The notes under the pieces: generated by a model
Database searches by the model: none
The model's input: the letters and a program-made list of their open reading frames with translations, nothing else
Told to the model about the DNA's origin: nothing
Made by a program: the position numbers and the translations under genes
Source: Glandiceps talaboti
Lineage: Eukaryota > Hemichordata > Enteropneusta > Spengelidae
Direction of reading: 5' to 3'
DNA length: 64,000 nucleotides
NCBI RefSeq assembly: GCF_964340395.1
Contig: NC_135570.1
Coordinates: 9,107,822-9,171,821 of the forward strand
In this document: positions 15,401-28,400 of the stretch, one piece after another
How the letters are laid out: every line of letters starts with the position of its first letter
Position numbering within the stretch: position 1 is the stretch's first letter

Positions 15401-18400
15401 ATATTTGCACTTATGAGACTAATAGTAATTATGCAAAATGTAGGACTGAGTCATGGGCCTTTAAGAGTACTGCAGACAATAGATACAAATACATTTCTAC
15501 ACATTGGACAGGTTAGTCTATACCTCAATTATATCCAAGTATGCTATGATAGTGATTGTGGAATGTTATTAGCATAGCTATACACAGATATTGTCTGAAT
15601 GTGTACCAGTAATGTCACAAAACCCCATGCTGTGCATGTGCAAGTGTGGCATACTTGGGGTATGTGCATAAGTGCTTGCAGTGTTTTCTGTGCCAGTGTG
15701 GCAGTACTTTCATGAGCAAGGTGAATGAAAGGGCAGCAGAAAACATTTTAAGCCCGAGTGTAAATACCCATGAGTTCCCACTCAGGTACTAACTATGGCA
15801 TGGGATTCTGTTATTATTAACATAGACAGTCCCCTCTACTGTCTATGTTATTACATATGTTTATTTGAAACAACAAACTTCCATAAAAGTGACACAATAT
15901 TGATCACATGCTTTTGTGCAGAAGGAATGATCAGGTCCTCATTTGCATATCGTTTGCATGCAGGTATGCAATAATGTTTGCCATGAAAATACCACTATAT
16001 GCGCGTGCACCGGTGCAAGTAATCTCAGGTACAGATGTAATAATAGGTTTAGTGATTACAGCAAGACTTGGATTGACTTAAGAATGTATAGTTTGAAGTC
16101 TCTCCGTATATCAGAATCTACTACACATACTAAATCAAAATAATGATTCAGCGAATACGGTACATGTAGCTTGAATGACCGATACTTCTTAGATGTTTCA
16201 TGATGTTCTGTACCAATGTACATATGTGTTACCATGGTAACAGAGGAGGAAATCTTGTACCTGTTGAACACATTCGCTATCAGTTTCATACAACATACTC
16301 TTTTGAATCAAAGGAGAACATCTTTGGGAAGTTCTTAGATGTTTCATGATGTTCTGTACCAATGTACACATGTGTTACCATGGCAACAGGGGGAGGAAAT
16401 CTTGTACACTTTGAACAAAGTCACTATCAGTTTCATACAATGTATACATTCAAAGGGAATAACGTCCTTCGGAGGTTCATTGGTGTTATCAATCTTTTAA
16501 TTGCAACCCCATAACAAAAACATTATGCCATGTTGGTGTTTTAGGCCCTTTATGTCAGGTACTTGTACATGAATTTAAAGATAAATTTAGTCAAATAGGG
16601 GATAAAGATTAAGAACACTTGGCTCAGCATGTTGAAACAGCAGAGAATGGATGTCGGCAGTTGTACTACAATACAGGCCTTCAATGAATGGGTGCATATT
16701 AAAGTTGTTTGATGTATTAAGATGACATTGGCGTACTAATTCTGTATTGTTTATTGAATTGATGTATTCCGACAGTGGTATAACTGTATTGTTTAGTGAC
16801 ATTGGCATAAAAATAAAGTGTATCGTTTTATTGACGGCATTGGTGTAAACTGCAGCATTTTATTGTTGCACAATCTTACGACTTTGGTGTAAATTGTAAC
16901 GTTTTATAGACATCATATGACATTGAGGTAAGGTATATTGTTTTACTGACGTATCACAGCATTGGTATGAACTGTAAATTGTGTTCTCGGTGAAAGGTCT
17001 CGACATTTTATCATCAAACATCGGACTTTCCACCATAACAGTAGAAAGATTGGTTGTTGTGAAAGAGGAACGTCAACAGTGATAAATCTCTAGAGCTATG
17101 TTTACATGAATCCTATAAACCACTGTGAGGACTCCACATTGATAGAGCAACCCAGAAGACTGTAAAAATCAAAGACAGTGAGTTAGTAAGTTCTATTCAA
17201 ATTCTTGTGTGAAACAGTTTACTTCAGAGAAGTGTACATTTTTAGTTGGCTGTATAAACAGGAATTTTGACTAAGTTGTGACCTTCACAAGTACAAAAAC
17301 AAGCCTTCAAACTTTCAAACAAAAGTTAACCTAAGGGACCTACATCATTCATAGTGTTCTCCTCAATCTGAAAATAAACATTCCAGGATAACTTTCTCTG
17401 CCTTGGATATCTATTATAGTGTTAGTATACATCACCATTTTTGGGAGTATATAGTGAATCAAAGCTGCTAGTGCTAGGACTGTAGAGGTGGAGAAAACGT
17501 TGTAAAACAGTCCTCAAAGATGTAAAGCTGCTTTATAATGTTTCCATCAGTAACTCTTTTCTCAAAAATGGAGGTTAAGGTTAGACGGAGATCCAGTCTA
17601 TCCTACGTTAGGATGGATTGAGTCTTTAGCTCACCTTGATAAAGAGTTATTGTTTGAAAGTTAACAGTATTTGAAGCGAATTTTATATCTTTGAATACTG
17701 TTTTATATTGTTGTTTTACACATCATTGTCAGGAATTATCTATTACTTGATGATGTCGTTCACCAGAACAGCTCGTTTTCATCCTCTTCAGATACAGTAC
17801 AAGACTCCATGCGAAGTAAAAATCATACTGTTAGCAAAGTATGAGGGAAGTTAAAAACAAAATTATGTATGTTTAAAAACTTGGCTGCTCATTTGTGCAG
17901 GTTTATTGACTAGACCTTCATTTTGAAAGAGTCCAGGTGTACAGTCTGTGATGTTGTTTGGAAGAGTATGTGTTCCATAGTCTGATGGTGTCATGCCAGA
18001 TAGCCAGGTCTCTGGGCCAATCTAGGCATTGATCCCATATGATTGTTGACATACATGTATTGTAAACTAACAAGTGAAAATTGGACATGACTTGTAAGCA
18101 GAACACTATAGCTTTAAGCATGTGATTTAGTGAAGCTTGTAATTTTTTGTTCACTGGTAACAAATGGTACATAGATTTCAGTTGGAAACTAAGTTAATAT
18201 TCAGATACGTTTGATTTTACCTACTTATATAATACTGCCCTTCAGAAAATGCTAATTACTAAAATGCAAAAAGTTTAATGCATGCGATTATTCATAACAA
18301 CCTGCAGCATTTGAAATTACGCCCACATCAACTGAAAGGTACTAGTCATTACAATATGGTGACTGGTGTCAAAGGTCACAGGTCAAAGACTGAGTACACA

Positions 18401-19240
18401 CAGTAAATAGTTCAGTAATGACACATAAATGTTGTTTTACAAGATTCCCTTTATCCCCGCAATGATGTAACCATGACAACACATTCACTTGTCAAGCCAT
18501 TAGGCCATGGTCATACTATGGACTGTGCTTCAACCTTCATGCTTCATCACCCAGGTAGAGTGCATTGCAGGTTACAGTTGGTTTGCATGAATGCAGTTTT
18601 ATCAAGCACAGATAGTGAACAATGAAACCAGCAATGGGCTGTATATATTTCATAAATGTGGAACTGCCTACTCTTGGTGGTGGTTACAAATGAAATGTAA
18701 CTTAGGGGGTCTAATGAGTGCTCTCATTTACCTAACTCTAACCTTAACACCAAAGGTCAAACATGATACAAATAGAAGAATGAAATATGATAAACAGTTT
18801 TCAACAATTTATTGGAATTTGTAGCATTCAAGTGGCGCATGTTTATAATCATAATATATTTTAACTTCAATGAAAATATTTTTATACAAGCTTACTGTAA
18901 CTATTCTTGTATAATTTTAATGCCAATGCATGCCTTCAATGGCATTCATTATCTCACATTAATAGCACAATTAAATGCATAGTAAGGGTTTACTTGTAGA
19001 TGCTATGAATTAAATCATGTCATCAAAATGCATCTGTGTACTGTACCAGAATATCAGGTTTACATTTCAATACAATAGCAAGTTATCTTTACACTGTAAG
19101 TATGCTTCAATAAGTAGAACATTACTTTTTAATATGCCGCAAAAATTGCAACTAAGAAAAACATAAATGTCTCTTATTACCCCCCCCCCCCCAGTGAGAT
19201 ACAGAAATCAGTGAGAATTACTGAGAACTTAAATGTACAC

Positions 19241-19304
<64 letters not shown>

Positions 19305-19323
19305 TGCACATACACATACACAT

Positions 19324-19356
<33 letters not shown>

Positions 19357-19385
19357 TACAACATACATATACATATACACATACA

Positions 19386-19418
<33 letters not shown>

Positions 19419-22400
19419 GGGGTTAAAAATTAAAAATTATGGTGGTTTGGAGCATTGTACTATACAGCATATGTATATATATATATAAAAGTTCAAAGAC
19501 GATAACTCGGCTTGAGTTATTACATATACATGTATATGTTGTTGTGTTTGTTTTGTACAATTTTATTGTTGGAGCCTTTTATTGGGACTAGTCCTATAGG
19601 TCACCCTTGGAAATAAATACATAAATAAATATGTATATATATACACACCATAATTTGTAACCACATACATATACATACAAAATATGCTTGTTATAAATGT
19701 GTGCTTTGAGTATGTGAACTTTACAGAAAGCTTGATGACCCAAAACATAGCAACCGCCATCAGATTGTTTGTGAGATCAATGACTCTAAGATAGCCTTGG
19801 GTGAGGCAGGTAATGCAGTGTATATATATAGCTACAAATAAGGGTTCATGTAACTGATACTTTGCAAGCGTTTCCGTTCACAATGGCTACCTGTGAGTTC
19901 TAATAAATGACCAAAGGCAACCTATGTTATGTCACTAACCAAATCATGTTAGTAGAGTCACTGGTGTGTTTTCTTATCCGTCATTCTTTTTGAACAACAT
20001 CAGTTAGTAGTTAATAATTTAAATATATAAAAATAAACACATCGGTAATTGATTCATTATAATTTTGTCTCAGTATTTGTGGTCGTAGCTACATTGTACG
20101 TGCCACAAATCCCAATTTAAAACAGTTTACTTTTCCCTATTGTTGTGGACAACTGACTTTATTAATGCCAGTCACGTTTGTCTTTACTGTTTGTCTTGAC
20201 CCATGTTGTGTTACTGACTCTTCATTGTGAGAGTGCTATACCTACAGGCCTACATTGTCTATGAATGGAAATCTTGCTTAGTTGTCAATAGATAAACTTG
20301 GATAAGGAAAACATTACAATTTACAAATGTTACTATTCCAGCTACACTGGAAAGACATTCCTTACAATTCCCACTGTACATTGGAGGGCGAGGAGGGGGA
20401 GGGGTGTGACCCAATCTGATTAAAATCTGATGTTAGATAGGCTGGTTTTCCTGTATTTACCTTTATTTCATCGTTATTGCGTCTTTTACGTTAGTGTTGG
20501 AAAGGCGTTCGTCCAGGAAAAAAAAACTAACGTAAAAGACGCAATAACGATGAAATAAAGGTAAATACAGGAAAACCAGCCTATCTAACATCAGATTTTA
20601 ATCAGATTGGGTGTGACCCCTCCTTGACTGCACTCAAAACATTTGATCATATTTGGCTAATGTAGTTTCCAAGTTGCCAATTTTCACATTTTTCCTCCTA
20701 CTTCTGACTCCCATTTTCTGGCTGAATGTAGGGAGATATTTGACCCTTAGTTTCTTTCTGGCTGAATGTAGGTATTTGACCCTTAGTTTCTTTCTGGTTG
20801 AATGTAGGTATTTGACCCTGAGTTTCTTTCTGGCCGAATGTGAAAATGTAAACATTTGTAGCATTCTTGCTTGCAATTTAAATCCACCAGTGTACACCTG
20901 TACCCTTTACCTATCCAAGTGCCTCCACCCCTCTGGAATTGTAGCGCATTTAATATTGAGGTATATAGGACAATGGTGGGATTTTAGCTGGTGTTGGGAA
21001 GGATGGGTGAGATGAGGCTCAGAATATTCTGATAAAGTTGAGATGGGAGTGTACCATATATCTATCCATTAAGATTCCAGCCAAATGTTATCTCATGATT
21101 AATGATTTCTGCCATTGGGGGCGCTATACAGTAATGCTGCCATGGTCATTTACCTGAAAACAACCATCCCCATGTACCTTTACCTTGAGTGAGCATAATT
21201 CATGAATTGATATCCATATAGTACAGCTTGGTGGTTTACTTTTCATGTTCATTTGAAAATTTTAGATGGATCTTTATCAACGCCATTTATTTGTACATTT
21301 GTGTTTTATGAGTTTCATGAGTTTTCATGAAAAATGAGACCTAGTGGTTGGGACATCCCATCAGTTCATGTATTTTGTTTGTGTATAACAACTAACATTG
21401 TATGAGACAAAACAAACATTCTGCCAAATTCAAACCCTATAGTCTCTCTGGTTTGGTAGTATATTTGTTGTTACCAGTAAACCTTATGTAGAGAGTTATT
21501 AATATATACATCTCATATTTATATTACAACCGCTAACTTTTCCATCATATACATGTTGCGTTCATGACCTTTGACCCATTATATTCAAATATTTGTTGAA
21601 TATAAATTGATGCCTGTCAAGTTGATTAAAAAATAGTAAGTATCATTCATCAAATTATTATACTATATTTTAATTAATTGAAGTGTTTGAGTTGACAGTT
21701 TTAGGTCATATATGTCATGTAAGGGTGTTGTCGACAAAGTTCATTCCGTGTATTCAGGATCCCGCAAACAGAAATGAATATATATACATCATGTGTCCAT
21801 GTTTGATAATTTACACAGGTTTTTCCCAGATACACTGGTGTCTTCCTGCTTTTAACACAAAAATACTGCACAGTGGCAAACATAATAACATATTTCAGGA
21901 AGTTATTTGGACCACTAAATATTTTTATTTATTTTTTAATAATTTATGGTTGGTTGTACATTCAATACCATAAACAGATATTGTGCTTAGCTTATCTAAA
22001 GTATTGAAAGGAAATAGAGAGTACAATTTCGTCCATACTCAGTTACTACAAGGTCGTATCTGCTATGCAATTGTATAGGCAGATAAGACCTTACTGCACT
22101 GACGTGATGAAGAATTAAAATTTCTTTTAAATACAACAAATTTCTGATAAGCTGAATGCTTTCAACTGTAGCCTAGTGTCAAGTTACATGGAGATTTTCA
22201 CTATCGTCTTCCCCCACACCTAGTATTACCCAAACAGTTGTGTATTCAAACCTAGAATTAGACACAGCGATGTTCATAACATAGTAATCGTGTTTACATG
22301 CTAATTTTCCAATGTCCTCCTTGGTTCTAATCACATGGTGGTACTATTGATGTCTTTTCACACAAAACAAATTTAAAACACAGTGAGAATTTGTGCTGGC

Positions 22401-25400
22401 TTTCTGTCCGAAGCTTAAGTAAAAAGAAAAAAAATAGTTAGAGAAATGTTAGCCGAATGGGAGGCGATTGTTAAAATCCTACCCATGACTTTGACAGTAG
22501 GCTATTTCAACCGCAAACTGTCAGTATTGTTTGCTCTATGATATGTGTGATGATGATGATGATTATGATCGTGTCATAAAGTTGTATGATTATATAGAAT
22601 GCTCCCTTAAATTGAAACAATTTTGGTCATAGATATTAATAATATTCAGTAAAATTATCAGGGAATTTTGATAAATTTTTACCGTTAAGAAAAACATTGC
22701 CAAAAAGTCATAATTTTAAAGGAGTACTCTTTAAAATGTCTGGGAACGAGGCTAAAATTATCAGAGAATTTGACTAAATTTTACCTTTAACAATACACAC
22801 CAATAAAGGTCATGATTTTGAAAGAGTATCCTTTAAAATGTCTGGGAACGAGGCTAGATTTTGTTTGTTTGAATGATGTAATTTACTCCAAATAATTACA
22901 TCATTGAATTATGAAGCTTTTTTTAAATATTTGTGTTACTCTTGACTTTTGTATATGAATCTGATTATTATAATAATTAATAAATCAGCCTTGAGAGGAA
23001 ATTAAGTAGCTTTCCATTTGAAACAAAAAAAAATGGCACCTTGACCCTTTAATATGGTTAATATGTTAACTTCATGTATCTAATAATTATGGAAAAAAAA
23101 TATTCATCAGTTACCTTTGTAGACAAGTTTTTAGTTAATTTTTTACTCAATGGTGTTTGTTCACCTATAACATTGCAGCATTTCAAATTCTGACAATAAT
23201 ATTTTGAAGAAAAAAATTATAAATGAAAATTGAAAACATTCACAGAGATTAAGGTCTGTAAAATACAAAGCTGTATTGATAACATTGAAATATAGTCTGC
23301 ATTGTCATCAAGTGGTGGAGAAAAGTGATGGTAAATTTATCATCTATTACCTGCACAATCAAAATTTATTTTTAGAATGAAATTTGCATATTCGCATTAC
23401 CTCATCATGGGTTTGTTGTTAGTGTGTGTGTATAGAGTACGTCACAGCTGCCTTTAGTGGACTGCAGAGCCGGAGTAACACCATGCCAAGTTTAAAATGT
23501 CCATGTCTCTGTCTGTATGTATTTTCTCTTTATTTTTCATATTTTGTTTTCAACAGTTTGGATATGTAATAGCAGTTAAATTTTCAGGTGTTGTACCGTT
23601 AGAGTTCGCCAGAATATGGTCCGTCGTACGAAAATGTGCTAGCCACTTTTCATTTCACATAAAATGGACATACATATTTAGACAGATCAACAGAAAGAAC
23701 ATCTGGTTTTCATAATCTAACAAAATATAAGTCAATAATTCTCAACAGTATAGAAAAATGAAAAGAATATTTCTGTTCATATTTTTGTTTGTTCCATAAC
23801 CTTGAAACACTTACCAATAACCGGTGCTTTTTCATGTGTAGTGTACAGAAATGTGTCGATACTATCACTGGTTAGATGGAGAGATATTGTGTTCTATGTT
23901 GAAAGGGCAAATATTGCAAATTACCGGTTTGATCAATGTGTGTGTATGTCCCTACAGCATTCATGTATTGACATATGGTTGGGTGTGGTACATACAGTCA
24001 AATTTACCTTTCATCTTTACATTCATGTTTTCCTGAAATATTTTAGAAATATTAGAAAACAGTTAATTTCTAAATTACGTTTTTTTTTTAACGCGGGTCA
24101 AAATGAGTATGTTAAACATGATTTAAATATGTTGCTGTCATAGCACCGTCAACAAGTATCCGGTTTAAAGATACGATGTTCGATGTTCGGTGATACACAT
24201 GTACAGCCGTTGCATAACATTCTAGCTAATAGAATAGTGCTGTTATCCACTTTTCAGACTAGGGTTATTATGTTGTTAATTATTAAAGTCGTTGATACAA
24301 TAGTGAGTGATTAATATATAAATTTTGATTACATAAGGAGTGACTGTATATAACTTTGTTATGTATGAATATGAACTGTTTACAACATCAACAGTTATTT
24401 TTAGATTAAATTTTAAAAAAATTAATTGTTTTCAAAATATTTCATCTCATTTTCCATACAGTAAGTTTTCTTTGTGTTGTATTTCTGTAACATAAATTTA
24501 GCATGTTATACATTTAAGTCATAAATCAAACAGGTGTCAGATGTGAATTAGCAATACTCAGTTGATATTTGCTAAATGTCTGGGAACCCCACCCCAGTAT
24601 AAACAGAGATGAGACGTTTAGTAAAACTTGGATAGATTTCTATACCTTGTACCATAATTTTGGTGGGTAACCCTGGTAACAGAGGTGGGAATATGGTAAA
24701 ATTTGCATATATTTCTGTACCTTGTACCATAATGTTGGTAGGAAACCATGGTAACAGAGGAGGGAAATCTGGTAAAACTTGTGTAGATTTCTATTCCTTG
24801 TACAGTACTTTTGTTATTTGTCTTAATTTGTCATTTTTCAAATATTTTTATATCAGTAATTTTCACACAGAGAGCTTATTTTTGTGTCATATTTAACAGG
24901 AATTACAAGTAATGAATCAAACAGGTGTCTACACCTAGTACATTCATAACACTCAGTTTGTAGTCCTAATGTCTAGAAACCAGTGACAGAGAGGGGAAGA
25001 GGCAATCTAGTAAAACTTGCATAGATTTTGTTACCTCGTACTAGAATTTGATGACTGAAAACAGGACAGACTTAACTCCAAGTGATACGATCAAACAGGT
25101 GTCAGAACCTATCAAATTCATAACATTCAGTTCATATTTGCTTATGTCTGGGAACCCTAGCAACAGTGAGGGAAAATCTGATAAAACTTAGAATTTTATA
25201 CCTTTTACTTGAATTTGAAGTCCAAGAACTAGACAGATGTAACCTTTGTGTTTTAAGACAGGAGTTGCATTAAATTTTGGTAAGGAAGAGTCATAATTAA
25301 CCTTGGTACTTATGTCAGGTAGATTTTATTTATTTAAATAATACATTGTTATAAACCATTGTCTTCTTTGTGACAACACTAACTTACATACACTACATGT

Positions 25401-28400
25401 CAGTGGGAAAATGTGCTCTCACACTCAAGAATGAAATTATTTTGCACTACCATTCCTATTTCTCATGAATGGTTTCTCCCAAAACAAAGCATAACAAATG
25501 GAACGAAACAAATAGTGAAGTATTAAAGGCGGATAAAAAGTACTTCAAAAGGGGAGTTCAGGTGTTTTGTACACTGATTTATGATACTGCAATATTTTTT
25601 TTATTAATTTGTGATTATTGTATTTGTAAATGGTCATTTTATGTGATATCATGGGATAGTGTACAGCTGTGCATAAAACATTTTTTGTTCAAGGAAATTG
25701 CGTATTGTGATTGCCTAAGGTAGGAATTCAATTTATATGCATTTCACTTTGATAGGGAATTCAATAGACTATTTTAGCTGACAGCAAAGTCAATATAGAT
25801 AAATTATTATGACTTTATTTATGTCTTCATTGTAGGTATCAAGACATAATGATGTCTGTTTGCCAAAGTTGTAGAATTCCTAAACCAGAAACGAGCATCC
25901 TGAAACTTTTTTAGATGACAGTAAATACAATATAGATAAATCATGATGAGTTGATTGGTCAGTGTATTTACTAAGGTTATCTTTTTAAACATTCATCACT
26001 CAGGCAGTGGGGGAGGGGGGAAGGGGGGAAGGGGGTATTTGAGATGATCTGGGTGTCCTCTGTCAGAGTTGCTGTCTACCTTGGCATACCCTACCTGGCC
26101 TAGTCTATTTTTACTGTATGTACATTTATAAATGAGAATATGTAAATCTTTATAAGCCACATGAAGGCCAAAACTATGAATCTAGATGTAACAGACTTGT
26201 GAAGTATTGTCTTAGTAGAATGATGAATATGATAGATATAATGTGATTAAAATGACAATTAAATTCCCATTTGTCATAAAGTAAGGTTAAAGAAGGAGCT
26301 CCTTTGAATTTGTGAGATTCCTGAATTTCAAATTAATCTTGGAAAAGATGTATTTTTCACAGAAACTATGTGAGAGCATTAGAGGTGAAAGAGAGTTTTA
26401 TTTTAGTATTTCTTGGCAACTTTGCATAATTTACATGTATATGATGTGAAATCATGAAATACTCCCCAGAACACAAGTTTATAAAAATACCTTTATTTCC
26501 TGAAGTGGTATTCCCCTTTAACGGAATGTAATCACATGACCTCTGATATTGTGATAATGTTTTGAATCAATAATTTCAGAAATGTTTGCAGTACAATTCT
26601 CATGCTGCTAACTTCAGATGGATGGGAATGGTTTTGGATTAACAGTCTAAAGTTTTGTGTCATAACACTTTCCCACACTGTGCTTCAAGGGCTTTGGAAT
26701 TGTTACCCTTTGCAGAGACCTACATGTAGAGTTGAATAACGGTACAATAGCCATTTGTACTTGCCCAACTCCCTGCGGAGTATCCATTCTCACCTCTCGG
26801 CAAATGTAGCATGCCAGACAACAAATGTAGATTGAATTGAACCACACACGACTTAATTTTTGTTTTGCCAAAATAATGAAGACATGAGAAAAATAATCCC
26901 ACACACAGGTCTAAGCATGATTGTATCATGCACAAGCCAAATTATTGTCTTTGAACAGAAAATATGGATTGTATACCCAGGTCGTTCTATATCACGACAA
27001 CCCATGTTTATGACACAGATTCTGCAGTGCTAGAATTTAGAAATGTGTGTCAAAACATTCTAAATTGTAATTATTTATATTTTTACAGGGGTTCTCTAAA
27101 GAAAAAGAAAGCTCAACAGGGATCATACGGTTCCCTTCCTCGAATTACTAAGAAGAAAGAAGAAACCTCCAGTACCGACACACTGGATGAATTAAATACA
27201 TTGATGGGGACAGATAAACGTACACAAAGGTATGTTATAATTATGTACTTTGGTACCGACACACTGGATGAATTAAATACATTGATGGGGACAGATAAAC
27301 GTACACAAAGGTATGTTATAATTATGTACTTTGGTACCGACACACTGGATGAATTAAATACATTGATGGGGACAGATAAACGTACACAAAGGTATGTTAT
27401 AATTATGTACTTTGGTACCGACACACTGGATGAATTAAATACATTGATGGGGACAGATAAACGTACACAAAGGTATGTTATAATTACGTACTTTGGTACC
27501 GACACACTGGATGAATTAAATACATTGATGGGGACAGATAAACGTACACAAAGGTATGTTATAATTATGTACTTTGGTACCGACACACTGGATGAATTAA
27601 ATACATTGATGGGGACAGATAAACGTACACAAAGGTATGTTATAATTACGTACTTTGGTACCGACACACTGGATGAATTAAATACATTGATGGGGACAGA
27701 TAAACGTACACAAAGGTATGTTATAATTACGTACTTTGGTACCGACACACTGGATGAATTAAATACATTGATGGGGACAGATAAACGTACACAAAGGTAT
27801 GTTATAATTACGTACTTTGGTACCGACACACTGGATGAATTAAATACATTGATGGGGACAGATAAACGTACACAAAGGTATGTTATAATTACGTACATTG
27901 GTACCGACACACTGGATGAATTAAATACATTGATGGGGACAGATAAACGTACACAAAGGTATGTTATAATTACGTACTTTGGTACCGACACACTGGATGA
28001 ATTAATTACATTGATGGGGACAGATAAACGTACACAAAGGTATGTTATAATTACGTACTTTGGTACCGACACACTGGATGAATTAAATACATTGATGGGG
28101 ACAGATAAACGTACACAAAGGTATGTTATAATTATGTACTTTGGTACCGACACACTGGATGAATTAAATACATTGATGGGGACAGATAAACGTACACAAA
28201 GGTATGTTATAATTATGTACTTTGGTACCAACACACTGGATGAATTAAATACATTGATGGGGACAGATAAACGTACACAAAGGTATGTTATAATTATGTA
28301 CTTTGGTACCAACACACTGGATGAATTAAATACATTGATGGGGACAGATAAACGTACACAAAGGTATGTTATAATTACGTACTTTGGTACCGACACACTG

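Larger units (their letters stand above)
14740..27088 (+). other. CCSER intron 1 (12.3 kb)
   Basis: No further coding exon was found between GTAAGTGAG and TATTTTTACAG. It contains several repeats listed separately. The ORFs inside it (for example near 18591, 21683, 23802 and 25469) have no family resemblance or splice support. Confidence 0.7.

Noticed and set aside
15818-15850. Rho-independent-type terminator or microRNA precursor
   Set aside because: Wrong kind of genome for the former; the 13-bp stem is too short for a microRNA precursor.
19177-19433. Met-Tyr, His-Ile and Tyr-Thr repeat ORFs
   Set aside because: Hexanucleotide microsatellite in CCSER intron 1.
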